A DNA stretch of 64,000 bases, from NCBI GenBank assembly GCA_022836615.1, contig MU405282.1, positions 1 through 64,000 of the forward strand. The letters run 5' to 3'. The position numbers and the translations under genes were made by a program. Under the pieces are notes generated by a model. That model was given only the letters and a program-made list of their open reading frames with translations, was not told the origin of the DNA and did no database searches. This document shows positions 34,777 through 46,049 of the stretch, piece after piece. This DNA is from Annulohypoxylon bovei var. microspora. Its lineage: Eukaryota > Ascomycota > Sordariomycetes > Xylariales > Hypoxylaceae. Position 1 is the first letter of the stretch. Each line of letters begins with the position of its first letter.

Positions 34777-35807
34777 TTAGAATAAGTCATCGATGCTCTT
34801 ATCAGCATCTTTCTTGATTAAGTCCACCATGCCCTACATATATATCTACACGTTAGCCAGCACCTCATTTATCTACTTTAAGTAGAATAATCTCACAGAG
34901 CAGGTAGACATTGCAATCATAGGGTAAAGTGCCTTACCTCAGGCATGATGGGCTTTCCGTCCTTGTCCGTCACGTACCGGAACGGCATCTGCGTGCTTTC
35001 GTGCTCGTTGAACTTGAGCTCGGGGAAGTCGACGAAGGGGACCTTGTTTAGTGTGACTTTTCATACGGGGTCAGTTAGTTTCTCACATTTCTCGTGATAA
35101 AATCACAGCAAGAGAGTACCAAGTCCGCAGTAATAGAGGATATGATACTAGGAAGAGAAAAAGGGGAAAGGAAATTGAAGGAAATGAAAAAAAAAAAAAA
35201 AAGCTTACACTGCTCCTCAACCACCATCCGCGTCACCCTCACCGCAGTGTCCGTCGTCATCTGTACGGGGCCGAGGCGGCGGCCCTTGAAGCCCTTCTTC
35301 CGTAACTCGGATGTGCGGTCTATTCCGCCATAATCTTAGCTCCAACCCCTTTCCGCTCTTCTCTCGTTCATTCCCGAGGAGTTCATGCATACGTACCTCT
35401 CGGCGGATCATCTCCTACCCAGCATTAGCAACACCATCCCATCATACCAAGTTACTTCCTCAATCGCATTCCCGTCCTCACTCACCTAGTATTCCCCCAA
35501 AAAGGAAAACATCAAACATCCTCTTATCATCAGGGTTCAAATCATCCTCGGCCTGCGGATCCAACAGACACACCCTATCCTTCCCATTCCCTTCCCCGTA
35601 AATCTCCTCGACGCCTCTTCTCTCTGCTTTAAAAGCCGAGATCTCGGTTAACTTTTCGGGGACCTTGAATTCTGCCGGCAGCGAGGACAGCATGAAAGTG
35701 TTACCCGCCTGCCACGTCTCCCGCGCGATGGCGATGTACTCGAGCTCTGACCATTGGCCTAGCTCCGGGTCTAGGTGCTCTACTATGTAGGTCTTGCGTT
35801 CCGGCAT
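34777..35807 (-). CDS. SFM1: SPOUT methyltransferase SFM1 (Rps3 arginine methyltransferase)
   Basis: Five exons: 35807-35486, 35414-35397 (18 nt), 35319-35209, 35056-34938 and 34833-34777; 208 aa, the family length (yeast 213). Yeast Sfm1 methylates an arginine of ribosomal protein Rps3. The N terminus MPERKTYIVEHLDPELGQWS and the block FDVFLFGGILG|DDPPR|DRTSELRKKGF are hallmarks. The last contains the knot-type cofactor loop and is assembled from three exons. It continues LGPVQMTTDTAVRVTRMVVEEQ, VPFVDFPELKFNEHEST and MPEG|MVDLIKKD. The ending is DDLF. Intron 3 contains a 16-A run next to the donor on the plus strand. No start-codon ORF covers exons 2, 4 or 5; they were found by splice-phase matching. 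Confidence 0.92.
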
Positions 35808-36399
35808 TTCTGATATCTGTAGGTGGGTATGTGTGGCTGACTGTCGAGCCGGTTAGCTGAGCAGCTAGGTTTATAAGTTATGTCTCCTAAGTTGCCAATT
35901 TAGTATTTCATGTGTATGAGTGATCGATGTATAGTACTTCGATGAAAGTAGATAAAATTTAGAATCATGTAAATCTATTGGCTCTTATGAGGGAAACATG
36001 AGCGAGTCTTGATTTTACACCCATTGAGAGAATTCCACTAAAGGTGTGGCAGCCAATCAATTGGGCACATCGAATATTTAGGTTGACCCCCTTATGTCAC
36101 CTATGCCACTTGGATCTTAATCCACCCAGCAAATGCCACCAAGTTGTTATAAAAACGCACTCGAGTTTATTAGCGTGAGAAGATGCTATGCTCCAAAGTT
36201 ATCCTTTCCGATGCACAGCTGGAGAGCATCACTCGCACACTATATACCTCACAAAACCTAATGCCATGTCAGGCTACCTGTAATAACGCCCTATGACCGA
36301 ATGTCATGCGCCTATGAGTAGCAGGAAATTATGATAATACACTAGAGAAAAGACCAAATACCACCATTCCTGGGTGACGGGTCTATCAAGGCCAGAAAT
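35808..36399. other. intergenic region SFM1 - IEC3
   Basis: About 590 nt with SFM1 upstream sequence and the IEC3 3' end. No gene recognised. Confidence 0.45.
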
Positions 36400-37444
36400 T
36401 CAGGCGTTGGACTTTCGAGAGCCCTTAGATGCAAGAGATCCGAAGTCTTTGCTCTTACGCTTCTTCGTAGGTCGACTCGAACCACCTTTAGGTCGATATC
36501 CACCGTCGTCGTCTCTCTTTCTCTTGCCCTTGGCCGTAGGACCGTCATAGCCCCCGTCGTCATCCCAATCCATAGACTCTGCGGCCTCCTTTTCCTTCTC
36601 CTTACGGGTAGCTGCCGATTGCCTCTTGGTGCGCGCGGTTGTACCACCTTTACGTTTTCGCCCGTCATCATCCTTCTCGTGATCATCATCTTTGCCCTTG
36701 CCTTTATCCTTCTCCTTTTCGAGGTCCTGGAGGAATGTCTTCGGGGCGTGTCTTCGCAACCAATTGTAGACGCTCGTTGGGTTTCGTAACGCGAAGTTGG
36801 CAGCAGGGTTCGAAACCTCCTTCCCTATGGCGCTTGGCGCGAGCGTGGGCTTCGACTTCAGTTTCAATCGCGCATCAAGCTCGTATAGGTACTCATCAAT
36901 GTCGTCGGCGGTCAAGAACGAAGTAGGGTGTATTTCCGGATCATCAGGCTCAAGGTCCTCTAAGAGCTCTGGGAATTGCTCTGTGCTAGCGCCGAATGAT
37001 CTGTGAGGAACCTCCGATTCTAGTTTTCTGAGAGATTTCGTAGGCTTCTGCGTAGCATCCGAATCGTTGTCATCTGAGTCCTCATCCACGTTTAGGTCGA
37101 TCCGTCGATCGAAGGGGATTTGAGGCGAGTCGTTGATATCTATTAACAGGTCCATTATACGACTATAGAATTATGATTAGTATTCTACTACCTTTTTGCA
37201 TAGTCTTGACGCGAAAAGAAAATAGAGATGCTTACTCGTTCTCGATAGCTAGACGCTTCGCAGTTCGCATCGCCTTTTGTTCAAGCTTATGAAGATTCTC
37301 TATCTCTTGCATCTGCTGATCAAATTTGATGCGCATCTTGCGATACTTCTTCTTCCATGACTTGTATGATGGCCTTGCATCTGCCATTTGCAAGTCACCA
37401 TGGTCAGTGTCCTTGTCGAACTCGGCTTTGACTGCGCGGTCCAT
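36400..37444 (-). CDS. IEC3: INO80 complex subunit Iec3-like
   Basis: Two exons, 37444-37236 and 37162-36400; 323 aa. Residues ~25-95 form the Iec3 core helix: YKSWKKKYRKMRIKFDQQM, then LHKLEQKAMRTAKRLAIEN|D, and across the intron DRIMDLLIDINDSPQIP. A second conserved block (HPTSFLTADDIDEYLYELD) is followed by NPTSVYNWLRRHAPKTFLQD. The remainder is a highly charged Lys/Asp/Glu tail with several basic clusters typical of nuclear proteins. Iec3 is a fungal-specific component of the INO80 nucleosome-remodelling complex, described in fission yeast. The intron has an ACTAAT branch site and the phase agrees. It is transcribed divergently from MYG1. Confidence 0.85.
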
Positions 37445-38046
37445 AGCTTCTTCCTAGATTGGAAAAGGTTTTGGTGGAGGAAAAGGAAGAAAAATTAAAT
37501 TGCTGAATATGATTTTGCGCAGTTAGATAATAGATGATGGTAGTAAAGTGATAAATAAGAAATAAATGCGAGATAAAATTTTAACTATCGGTGTTAATTC
37601 TAGATAAAGTTGGTCAATGCCTCCTTCCGAGGACAAATAAAAGGAAAGGACGATGATTTGGGGGCTGAGGTATCATAATCCGATGATTCCAAGAAAGTGC
37701 ATTGATTGATTAGGTGAGTTGGGTAGGTGGTTTCCTTATTTCTTCCTACCTAGCCTGACGACCGCGCCTCCGTCCTTTCCCTCCAACAACACGCGTTCAT
37801 ACGATCTCCCCTTCTTCGGGGCTAACAAAAAGTCAGTTCTCCAAATGCGACATTCCCACTAAACCCACGCCTGGTCAACTGCGAATCTTACTCCCCAAGC
37901 ACAAGCTACCTAATCGATACCGTTCCGCGACCCCACCAACCCACATCCCATCCACTAGAATAACCACAATTGGAAATCTTCGAAGTTGTTTGTCCCTCCC
38001 AAACAACAGAGCTCAGAACGAGCAGTCTAACCCAACGCACAACTAT
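37445..38046. other. divergent promoter region IEC3 - MYG1
   Basis: 600 nt between two divergent starts. CT/CA-rich leader sequence precedes MYG1. No gene. Confidence 0.5.
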
Positions 38047-39141
38047 ATGCTCAGTCGGATATTCCTACGGACGATAACTATGGCCGAAAACGCAGCTAAG
38101 CGCTTGAAGACCTCAGATGGCACCGGCGTCCGGATCGGCACCCACAACGGGCACTTCCACGCCGACGAGGCCCTGGCCGTCTACATGCTCCGGCTGCTGC
38201 CCGCCTACGCCAACAGCATGCTAGTCCGCACGCGGGACCCGGCGCTGCTGGCGACATGCCACACGGTGGTCGACGTGGGCGGCGAGTACGACGCCGCGCG
38301 CAACCTGTACGACCACCACCAGCGCACCTTCGCCACGACGTTCCCGGGGCGGGCGACCAAGCTGTCCAGCGCGGGGCTCGTGTACATGCACTTCGGGCGG
38401 GCCATCGTCGCGCAGCAGCTGCAGCGGCCGGAGGACAGCGACGAGGTCGGCGTCATCTGGAACAAGCTGTACGAGTCGTTCGTCGAGGCGCTCGACGCCC
38501 ACGACAACGGCATCTCCGTGTACGACCCGCGCAAGGTCGAGGAGGCCGGGCTCGAGAAGGCCTTCAGCGACGGCGGCTTCTCGCTGGGCGCCATGGTCGG
38601 CCGCCTGAACCCGAACTGGAACGACCCTACGCCTTCCGACCCGGTTGAGGCGCAGGCCGCCGAGGACAAGAAGTTCGTGACGGCGAGCGAGCGCATCGGC
38701 GAGGAGTTCTCGAGAGACCTAGAGTACTACGCCAAAGCGTGGTTGCCCGCGCGTGTCATCGTGCAAGAGGCATATGCCAAGAGATTCCAGTACGACCCCC
38801 AGGGCCAGATCATGGTGTTCGAGGGCCAGTCCGTGCCCTGGAAGGACCACCTGTACACCCTAGAAGATGAGGAGAAGACGGACAAGAAGGTACTCTACGT
38901 TCTGTATCCGGAGAAGCCCGTACTGGATGCCAAGTGGAGGATACAAACGGTGCCCGTAACTCGGGATTCGTTCCAGAGCCGGAAGGCTCTCCCAGAACCG
39001 TGGAGAGGTGCGCGTGACAAGCAGCTGGACCAAGTTTCAGGGGTCCCTGGCGGTGTATTCGTACACGCAGCAGGTTTCATTGGAGGGAACAAGACTTTTG
39101 ATGGTGCAAAAGCGTTGGCAGAGAAAGCCTGCGCATTCTGA
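38047..39141 (+). CDS. MYG1: MYG1 family exonuclease
   Basis: Single exon. The ATG at 38047 gives 364 aa; a second ATG at 38080 gives 353 aa. The DHH-related nuclease core is clear: RIGTHNGHFHADEALA (metal-binding His/Asp), VVDVGGEYD, YDHHQRTF and SSAGLVYMHFG. It ends with PGGVFVHAAGFIGGNKT, a family signature. Human MYG1 is a 3'-5' RNA exonuclease working in both nucleolus and mitochondria. The 11 extra residues from the first ATG (MLSRIFLRTIT) have two Arg, no acidic residue and hydrophobic spacing, like a mitochondrial presequence, whereas starting at the second ATG gives AENAAKRLK, which resembles a nuclear signal. The 5' ~600 nt of the CDS is much richer in G/C at third positions than the 3' part. 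Confidence 0.92.
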   Translation: MLSRIFLRTITMAENAAKRLKTSDGTGVRIGTHNGHFHADEALAVYMLRLLPAYANSMLVRTRDPALLATCHTVVDVGGEYDAARNLYDHHQRTFATTFPGRATKLSSAGLVYMHFGRAIVAQQLQRPEDSDEVGVIWNKLYESFVEALDAHDNGISVYDPRKVEEAGLEKAFSDGGFSLGAMVGRLNPNWNDPTPSDPVEAQAAEDKKFVTASERIGEEFSRDLEYYAKAWLPARVIVQEAYAKRFQYDPQGQIMVFEGQSVPWKDHLYTLEDEEKTDKKVLYVLYPEKPVLDAKWRIQTVPVTRDSFQSRKALPEPWRGARDKQLDQVSGVPGGVFVHAAGFIGGNKTFDGAKALAEKACAF

Positions 39142-39841
39142 GTAAGCGTTTACGCGCATTGCCACATAGAGAAATCAGTCAGGTGCGGCGTATATCGATT
39201 ACACATTTCACGGATAGACAACAATAGAAATGGTATCCATGGATATTAGCAAGTGTTAGCGAATACAGCACTAAGGCCACATATTTTCCGAGACGAACTC
39301 CCGTCGTCAAAGCAACTACCTATCTGACACTGACACTGACACCGTAGCCATGCCGAACCCGTGTGCATTCGCGTATTGTGAGATAAAAAAAAGCAGCAAC
39401 TGAAAATGTACGATGAAGAGTTGTCGTAAAAGATTAAGAACCAGGGGTCTTAGCGAGAGTTCTCAGATCAGCAGATAAGACGATGAAAAAAAGCAACGTC
39501 GTCCCGTAACATTTTTTTGCAACTGCGAAAAAAAATTTCCCTTGCCGGTACCATTGACCATCCCTAAACGCCGCGGTGAAAATGAAAGCACATGAATAGT
39601 CCTCATAACCATCGTGAAGGGGGCCACTGTCGCCTCGTACAAACTCTCCCCTCCCTTGTCATGTAACGGCGCTAGAACGCAAGACGAAGATGCGTAGCCA
39701 CGCCCTAGAAATCAGAATTGACTGCAACCAGGTAAGGCTAGACTATTCCCATAACACTCTCTGGTGCGACGATCTTCGCCTGAGTCCTCCAAGCCTTCAT
39801 CCTATTCTCCTTCTCTTTCTAGAGAGCAGCATCCCATCATC
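39142..39841. other. convergent 3' region MYG1 - endosulfine
   Basis: 700 nt with 3' ends of both genes and several A-runs (39385, 39486, 39528). No gene supported; the plus-strand frame 39690-40013 is a shadow of the endosulfine gene. Confidence 0.45.
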
Positions 39842-40643
39842 CTATCTTCGGATCGGGATACCTTTATTCTCGGCGTTCTCCGAAGTCGGGGCAATTGAAG
39901 CAGTTTTGTTCTTCTCCACATCCTCGCCAGGAGTATCCTCCTCCTCGGCGCTCGTCTCGCGCTGCAGGAAGCTGCTCTCTTTGACGGGGCTGCCGGCCGT
40001 CGTGACCTGCTGACTGGTGCTGTGGCCGTGTTGAATGCTGGGGTGGTGCTGGTGCCCAACGGTGCTGCTGCCGTTTTGGCCGTTGGGCGACGTCAGGTGA
40101 GGAATGTTTTCGGGGACGGGGTGCTGGCTGCCGACGCTGCCGGCGTCGACACTGTCGCCCTTGCCAGCCTTGGACATAGCATAATCGCCGCTGTCGAAGT
40201 ATTTGCGCTCTTTCAGGTGCTTGGCGAAGTGATCCGACTTCGAGGGCAGCTTGCCGTATAGACGGAATAGGCGCTGCTCGTCGGGGGTGAGCGACTGTAT
40301 GAGATTCTCAATTAGTATCTTCTATGCCAATATACGTATAGATATATGTGCATGTGCTTGCGTGAACGTATATAGCGGTGAATATGGGTCGATATATGGA
40401 ACGAGGACGATAGCAAAGACAAAGGTGTAATATTGAGATCCCATTGTAGCTGACTTTAGCTGACTTTGACATCGAGCGATTTTGTGTCGTCTACTGTATA
40501 TCGACGGTCTTCAAAAACTTGTCCTAACTTGGGCACGGGGAATGGGTGTCCAACCCAACGAGGGACGAGCGAGTGTGGGGGAGAGGTGGTGGTGAAAACT
40601 GACTGACCTTGACGTCAATCTTGTTCTTCTGATGAGGGTTCAT
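39842..40643 (-). CDS. IGO1: endosulfine / Igo1-like PP2A inhibitor
   Basis: Two exons: a 36-nt first exon 40643-40608 (MNPHQKNKIDVK) and 40294-39842, separated by a 313-nt phase-0 intron; 162 aa. The conserved endosulfine core follows directly: SLTPDEQRLFRLYGKLP, then KERKYFDSGDYAMSKAGK. Ser47 in FDSGDY is the site that Greatwall/Rim15 kinase phosphorylates, turning the protein into an inhibitor of PP2A-B55 for mitotic entry or entry into quiescence. The C-terminal ~100 residues are low-complexity and end GIPIRR. A start-codon ORF search sees only the part after MSKAGK, so the core with the phosphosite would be missed without splicing. Confidence 0.92.
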
Positions 40644-43016
40644 TTTGACAGGTCGCCTCGATGGAACGAACGAATCTCAAGAGACAGATTTAGATGGCCT
40701 ATATCGCAGGTCGCGCGAGTTGTTCAGTTGTTTCGGTTGTGTATGAGAAGAATATCTAGTCAGAAAAAAAGGTGGGAAGTTCGTCCGTCGTTTGTAGTTC
40801 AGTTTGGGAGGGGAGCAAGAATTAAAGTGACCAGTATCCATCCAAGAATGCAACGCATGTGGTGTAAGTTGTTAGGTGGGTTATGTACCTTGTACCTTCC
40901 AGTACCTATTGCCGATACCTCAGCGGCAGGTGTAGGTGCCAAGTGTAGGGGTCGGCAAAATACGTATTTTGGATCTTGATACCGTATTTAAATACAATAC
41001 CTGCATAATACCATTATACCCACCAAAATATGTATTTTGACCGGTATAGCGAGGTATAATGCACTTTTAACCACTTTAACGTAATATTTTCTATAATCTT
41101 ATTAGATAGTTTACTTTATATTTTATTATTATAATTGGGTTTTATTTTATTTCATTTAATTGGATTGAATTGAGTGGTTGGAAGTTGTCGTCAAAATACG
41201 CGATTGAAGGTAAGTCAATTGAAAAAGTGTTTCCTTATGTGGATAATACGTACCATATTGCATACCCACTCATATATGCGGGGCCGATGGGTTTCTCCGA
41301 ATCCGTTATACGTATAGTGAATCATGATACGGTATTAATACAATACAAAATACGTATAATGGTATAATGTATTATACCGATCCGAACCCTAGCCAAGTGG
41401 GACCCAATGCTGAGAATCTACTAGGGCAGCTAGGGTTGGGGTGACGGAACTATACCCGTTAGCGTTTTTCTTAGGTCCAAACAAAGACCAATTACCTCGC
41501 ACAATACAGCATCTGCCGCTTATGTAATTTGGAGGTAACTGGAGAAACAGCGAGAAACTGACCTATGATATGCGGAAGTCGCCGTCTTATTAAGGTTAGA
41601 AAAATAAGATACGAAAATGTCAGGAACCAAATTGTTGGAATACAGTTTAAGTTTACATTTCAATTGTTTATTTATTAATATACAACCGCTATTAATCGAG
41701 TCGGAGCATTTTCGTCCTTTTTCTTCAGCTTCAACCTATCAACTTATCGCAACTCAACGGTACCTTGTTGATACTGCCCACCATTATGAGTCAGTTATTG
41801 AGTACATATCGTCGCCATGGGTTACTAAACGCTCACCCCAACTTCTTGTAGAATTGATTGCTTGGGAGACCGACCACCTGCATCCAAGACTTCGTCCTAG
41901 CGTCGTCACCACCACCATCATCTAGTGCTGCTTAGCCAGCATCTTAGCCTTCATTTGACTAAATTTATACCAGCGATACCATTGTCGCATCAGCTCCTTA
42001 TCTGGCAGGAACCGTAACTCGATGATCAGCCAATGGAACCAATCAGCTACTTTACCACCAGAGCACAGCAGAAAAACGTCGTGTTCTGCAAGTGGGATAA
42101 ACTATGATGGTGAATGACGATCCCCCATTGATAGGACAGCAACCAGGTTTGCTACGATAATGTGATATGAAAGTCCCGATAGATCTATAGTGTCCGGAAG
42201 ACATTCCGTCGATACTCCTCTTCAGCCTATCTTAGTTCGTACGATGAGATATACTTAAAGCGAGACGCCTTCAAACCTACGGCCTGAACTATGGCGTTAC
42301 TTCAGAGGTATCCGCGAATAACCACATGCCGTGGCTTAATTTCAGTTACTTCAAGTAACATTAACACGTACCTAGTGTCTATATGTATGTATGATTCCAC
42401 CGATTTTTCCTTTTTTGTCTCGTCCTATACCTAACATACGATATACGTTCATGATAAACGTAAGACAACAATCATCATCCTGAGACATAGTCCGCTTAAA
42501 AACGGTACAGTTCACTCATAATTGCCGATAATATGGGATCTTACATCGCCTCCTCGTTGAATCTCGGAATTTGGAAGCGATCTTGAATGCCCCCTTTTCC
42601 CCTGAAACATTATTTTTAGGTAATTAATTGCGCCTTTCATCACTGTAGCATTCTCCTTGTTGCGCTTCCGGAGTACTATTGTTCGATATTCTACAACTCA
42701 ACCCTACCTACCGCTCAGCGATGCAACATATGATATAATCTATGTACCAATCCTTACCTGGCATCGGTAATACAACATGAGCAAACAATTCAAATGTCTT
42801 AACTCCTAACTGCGGAGTTAAATTCAATATCTTTATTCAAGTTAATTTAATCGAAACTGCAACATAAAATCTACCCCAGTGGTAACGAACGGTTCAGGGG
42901 TTAGTAGTTATCCAATCATACTACTACCTTCTACCTCCAGGACCAAACTGAGTCAGGTTACAATCGTATCATACTCATTCAGCCCCTTCTTGGGTCTACA
43001 GCCTCACTAGAATAGA
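40644..43016. other. 2.4-kb accessory intergenic region carrying a MITE
   Basis: Contains the hAT-type MITE at 40946-41391. Outside it, 41400-43016 holds no recognisable gene, RNA or repeat; a frame at 41617-41925 has no domain-like pattern. Confidence 0.45.
40946..41391. mobile_element. hAT-type MITE with 8-bp target-site duplication
   Basis: A 446-bp AT-rich non-coding block. The ends are TAGGGGTCGG (40946-40955) and, at the right, CCGAACCCTA (41382-41391), the reverse complement of TAGGGTTCGG: a 10-bp terminal inverted repeat with one mismatch. The flanks carry an exact 8-bp direct duplication, GCCAAGTG, at 40938-40945 and 41392-41399. Subterminal regions repeat TACGTATTTT and ATACCATTATAC-type words on both sides in inverted order. 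8-bp duplications and short TIRs starting TAGGG/CAGGG are characteristic of hAT transposons. No transposase is encoded, so it is a non-autonomous element. Confidence 0.85.
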
Positions 43017-45690
43017 TCAGGTCCCCACGTGAATGAAAGGCCCCCATTCTAACACGCTCCTGCGGTCCTTTCCGCCATTCTTGTACTCTATAATTGCTTC
43101 ATGTAAGGCTTTGGCAACATCGAGCGTCTTGTTCTCTTCATTATTGCCGTCCCTTCCGCTAGGAGCTTCCTGTAAAAACTTCCGGCAATCTCGTCAGCCG
43201 CATGATCATAAGCTCCCCAAAGCGTACCGATTACGTGCTGGTAGCCCGCAATCTGGAAGGAATTGGCAAGGTGGATAGCTTCGTCCATCAGTTTCATATC
43301 AGACTGTTCCGCGGTTGAGCAAGCAGAGAGATACGCGATCGCCCCGGCTTTATGATCGACTTTCTCAATATCTGACACCGTCAGAGTCACCGCGTTACCA
43401 TCTTTGACAAGTACAAGTCCGTTTGAAGAGGGGTCGTTGATTCTGGCGAAGCCGTGACAGGCAAAGTGTGCAATGGAATAATTCGGAATGTTCTTCAAAA
43501 CGATTCCGGGTTCAGGCTGAGCGATGTGCATGAGTGCATCCCCGAAGATCTCCTTCGCCACCTTTATTTCAAGGTCCGCATTTATATCTCGAAAGGGGGG
43601 CGGGTGTGAGGATGCAGAGACTAGGAGCATGTTGTCTAGTGCCGCAGAAGTGGCACGCCCTCGGTTGAAGCGTAGAACTTTGAAGGACGAAACGTAAGAT
43701 GAAATAACACGGCTCATAGTGTTCTCGGTCGAGTCTTCGGTATGGTATCCTGCTGCGTGAAGCGGAGCGTGGCCGGCGAGGCCGGTCGTTATCCACCAAA
43801 TCCGTCTTGAGGAAGTCAACTCTGTGGCATCAAGGATTGGTTTTACGGCGGTTTTCCATAACCAGACCAGTACCTCATCTACGTTTCCCTTGCGGGCTGT
43901 CTGATGCCTCGGCACGACATTCCTTCGGGCCGTGTTGCCAGAGTCGTTGAAAAGACTTAACTTCTTCAAGTCCGAATGGTTCAGGTTAGGTAATGGGAGT
44001 ACCTTTATGTCGTTGCAAGTAATAATAATCGCATCGCTACGCAATCCGGAAATATCAATAGCAACGATCGGGCTTTAGTGAGCTAGTGCTTTGAATTCCT
44101 CTCCCCCCGGCACTTCCTAGAAATGTTCGAATCCCGGTAGTTTCTTCACTAATGCCTCAGTCGCCGAGAGTTCCGATAGTAGTGAGTCTTGAGAAGTTAC
44201 CATTTCGAAGAACTCAGCTGATTTCTGTTGTTGCTTCGAGAGACATGATAGCTTCGTTCTAACGTCCTCGAGTCGTTGAGCTAGTGCTGGATCTGCTGCT
44301 CTGAGCTGAGAGATATCGCTCTTCTGGTCTACAAACAAGCCTGCAACGATGCAATGAGCCCCCCCTAGTATCTGAAGCGCATGCGTGCCAGATCTTCCAG
44401 CAGCGAGAGCAACCGAAGTTGCTGTGCTCGCTACGCCTGATACCGCTCGAAGTGTCTGACGTAGATCCTCGGTCGACATTTGTTGCGGATTCAGCTGGAG
44501 AGTCAAGTCTACAGCTCGGCAAAGGAGCTGATCGGCTTCTGCTAATTCTCCATCTTGCCAGTAGAATGCACCAGCGTACATCATAGCGGGAATTCGGACC
44601 AGAGGGTGAGCTCTTATGTTCTCAGCTGCCGCTAGCCAATAATATTTGACAAGCTTACGGGTCTCCATATCCTCCCCAAAGTCTCTAAGTCGAATTGACA
44701 ATATGGCTGCCAGATTCTTTTGGGCATCGCCTAGTTCTACATGGTCCTCCGCCGTCACGTTGACAGCTTCCGTGGCGTAGAATATTGCCTTGGACAAGTG
44801 CGCCTCGGCCTCTTGTAGACGCCCTCGTTTTCTTAGCATTTGGTAGTGGATCTCGTGTATATGGGCTATGTTCTTGAGTATGTGTACCTTCAGAGGATCG
44901 TCTGGCTGCGATAATTCGTAAGCGCGTGTGAGATAATCAATTCCCTCTGCCCCCAGGGAAAGTTCATTCGTCATGTCTAGCTTCGTTGTTAACCATACGC
45001 CAAGCGAACTCATTAGCCCTTGTTGAGATCTCTTTCTAGAAGGCAGTCGATTAAGAGCATATTTCCCATATCAAAGAGCCTCGTTTAGCGCCCTGACACT
45101 TTCATCCACATCTACTTCTTTATAGCGATGACACTTCTCGTAAAGAAAGGTACCATGGTTGTGTACCTAGCCAAGCCGGCCCCCGAATAGGATCATCAGG
45201 TAGCTCCCTGATCACGATTTGCGAAGTTCTTATCGCTTCATTTAAGCTATCCATATGACCCGTCCTTTTATAGTGGTGGTGGAGCATGGCACTGAAATCA
45301 CCGTATACGTAATCTTTCGCTAAATCGGTAGGCAATAACTCTTCAACGGCATCGTAGTTCATCCGAATAGCCGCCTCGAGATATTCAAGTTCTGCTATTA
45401 GATTGTATCGTCTAACTAGTGTAGTAAATATTCAGCTGAGATAACTAGAACAGTTATATTCGCCACGCTTAACAAGGGATAAGACGTCTTTTTGCTTCTC
45501 AATCGATTCATCTATGTCCTCCAGGTGTGAACTGCGAGCACCTTTCTCACACCAGGCCGATGCTACGTTTTTTGAGTCCGCTGTACCAAGACTGAGTATT
45601 GGGTTCAAGGTACTGGAGAGCTTGAGTATGAATCTTGATTTACCTAATCGACTCCTTTCAGTCCAGTTGGCCCTGATCTTCAACACAGGT
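43017..45690 (-). pseudogene. TPR-CHAT protein pseudogene
   Basis: The 5' part (45690 to ~44120) encodes tetratricopeptide-like helical repeats (SHLEDIDESIEKQKDVLS; DESVRALNEAL; AEAHLSKAIFYATEAV). The 3' part encodes a caspase-like CHAT peptidase domain with both catalytic motifs, His in HFACHG and Cys in YLSACSTA, then AGYQHVIGTLW. The gene is broken: a frameshift near 45160, in-frame stops TGA at 45073-45071, TAG at 44119-44117 and TAA at 44077-44075, and a one-base loss near 43160. Beyond that loss another frame resumes the family ending ALHEAIIEYKNG ... EWGPFIHVGT, with a stop at 43017. Sequence on both sides of each stop still reads as family-like protein, so introns do not explain them. 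CHAT proteases are linked to cell-death-like responses; this copy should be inactive. Confidence 0.8.
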
Positions 45691-45739
45691 TATATAAGTA
45701 AAAAAAGACCCCTGATCTGAGAAGGTGACCGAGGCGTTA

Positions 45740-45990
45740 GAAAGGTGGCTACGGGTGGCTACGGGTAGCTAGAAGGGAGGCTCAACGGGGGTTCAATGGG
45801 TAGTTAGACCAGGGTTATAGGGGTGGTTTAACAGGGACTACACGGGTGGTTCACCGGGCGGTAGACGGGTGGTTAGACGGGTGGTGGTTCAACGGGACGG
45901 GTGGTTCAACGGGACGGGTGGTTCAACGGGACGGGTGGTTCAACGGGAGGAGGCTCAACGGGTGGCTACACGGGTGGGTGGGGGCCGAGC
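45740..45990. repeat. G-rich minisatellite (GGTTCAACGGGACGGGT unit)
   Basis: Three exact 17-bp units at 45886-45936 and a fourth partial unit to 45950, set in a wider degenerate field of GGGTGGTT/GGGTGGCTA words. The frequent GGG runs could form G-quadruplexes on the plus strand. Confidence 0.8.
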
Positions 45991-46049
45991 GATCGCGCAT
46001 CCGGATGGTGGTGAGTGGTTTCGTCGGATGAGAAAAGAAACAAAATTGG

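Noticed and set aside
41170..41367. 66-codon frame
   Set aside because: Lies inside the non-coding MITE and has no transposase-like residues.
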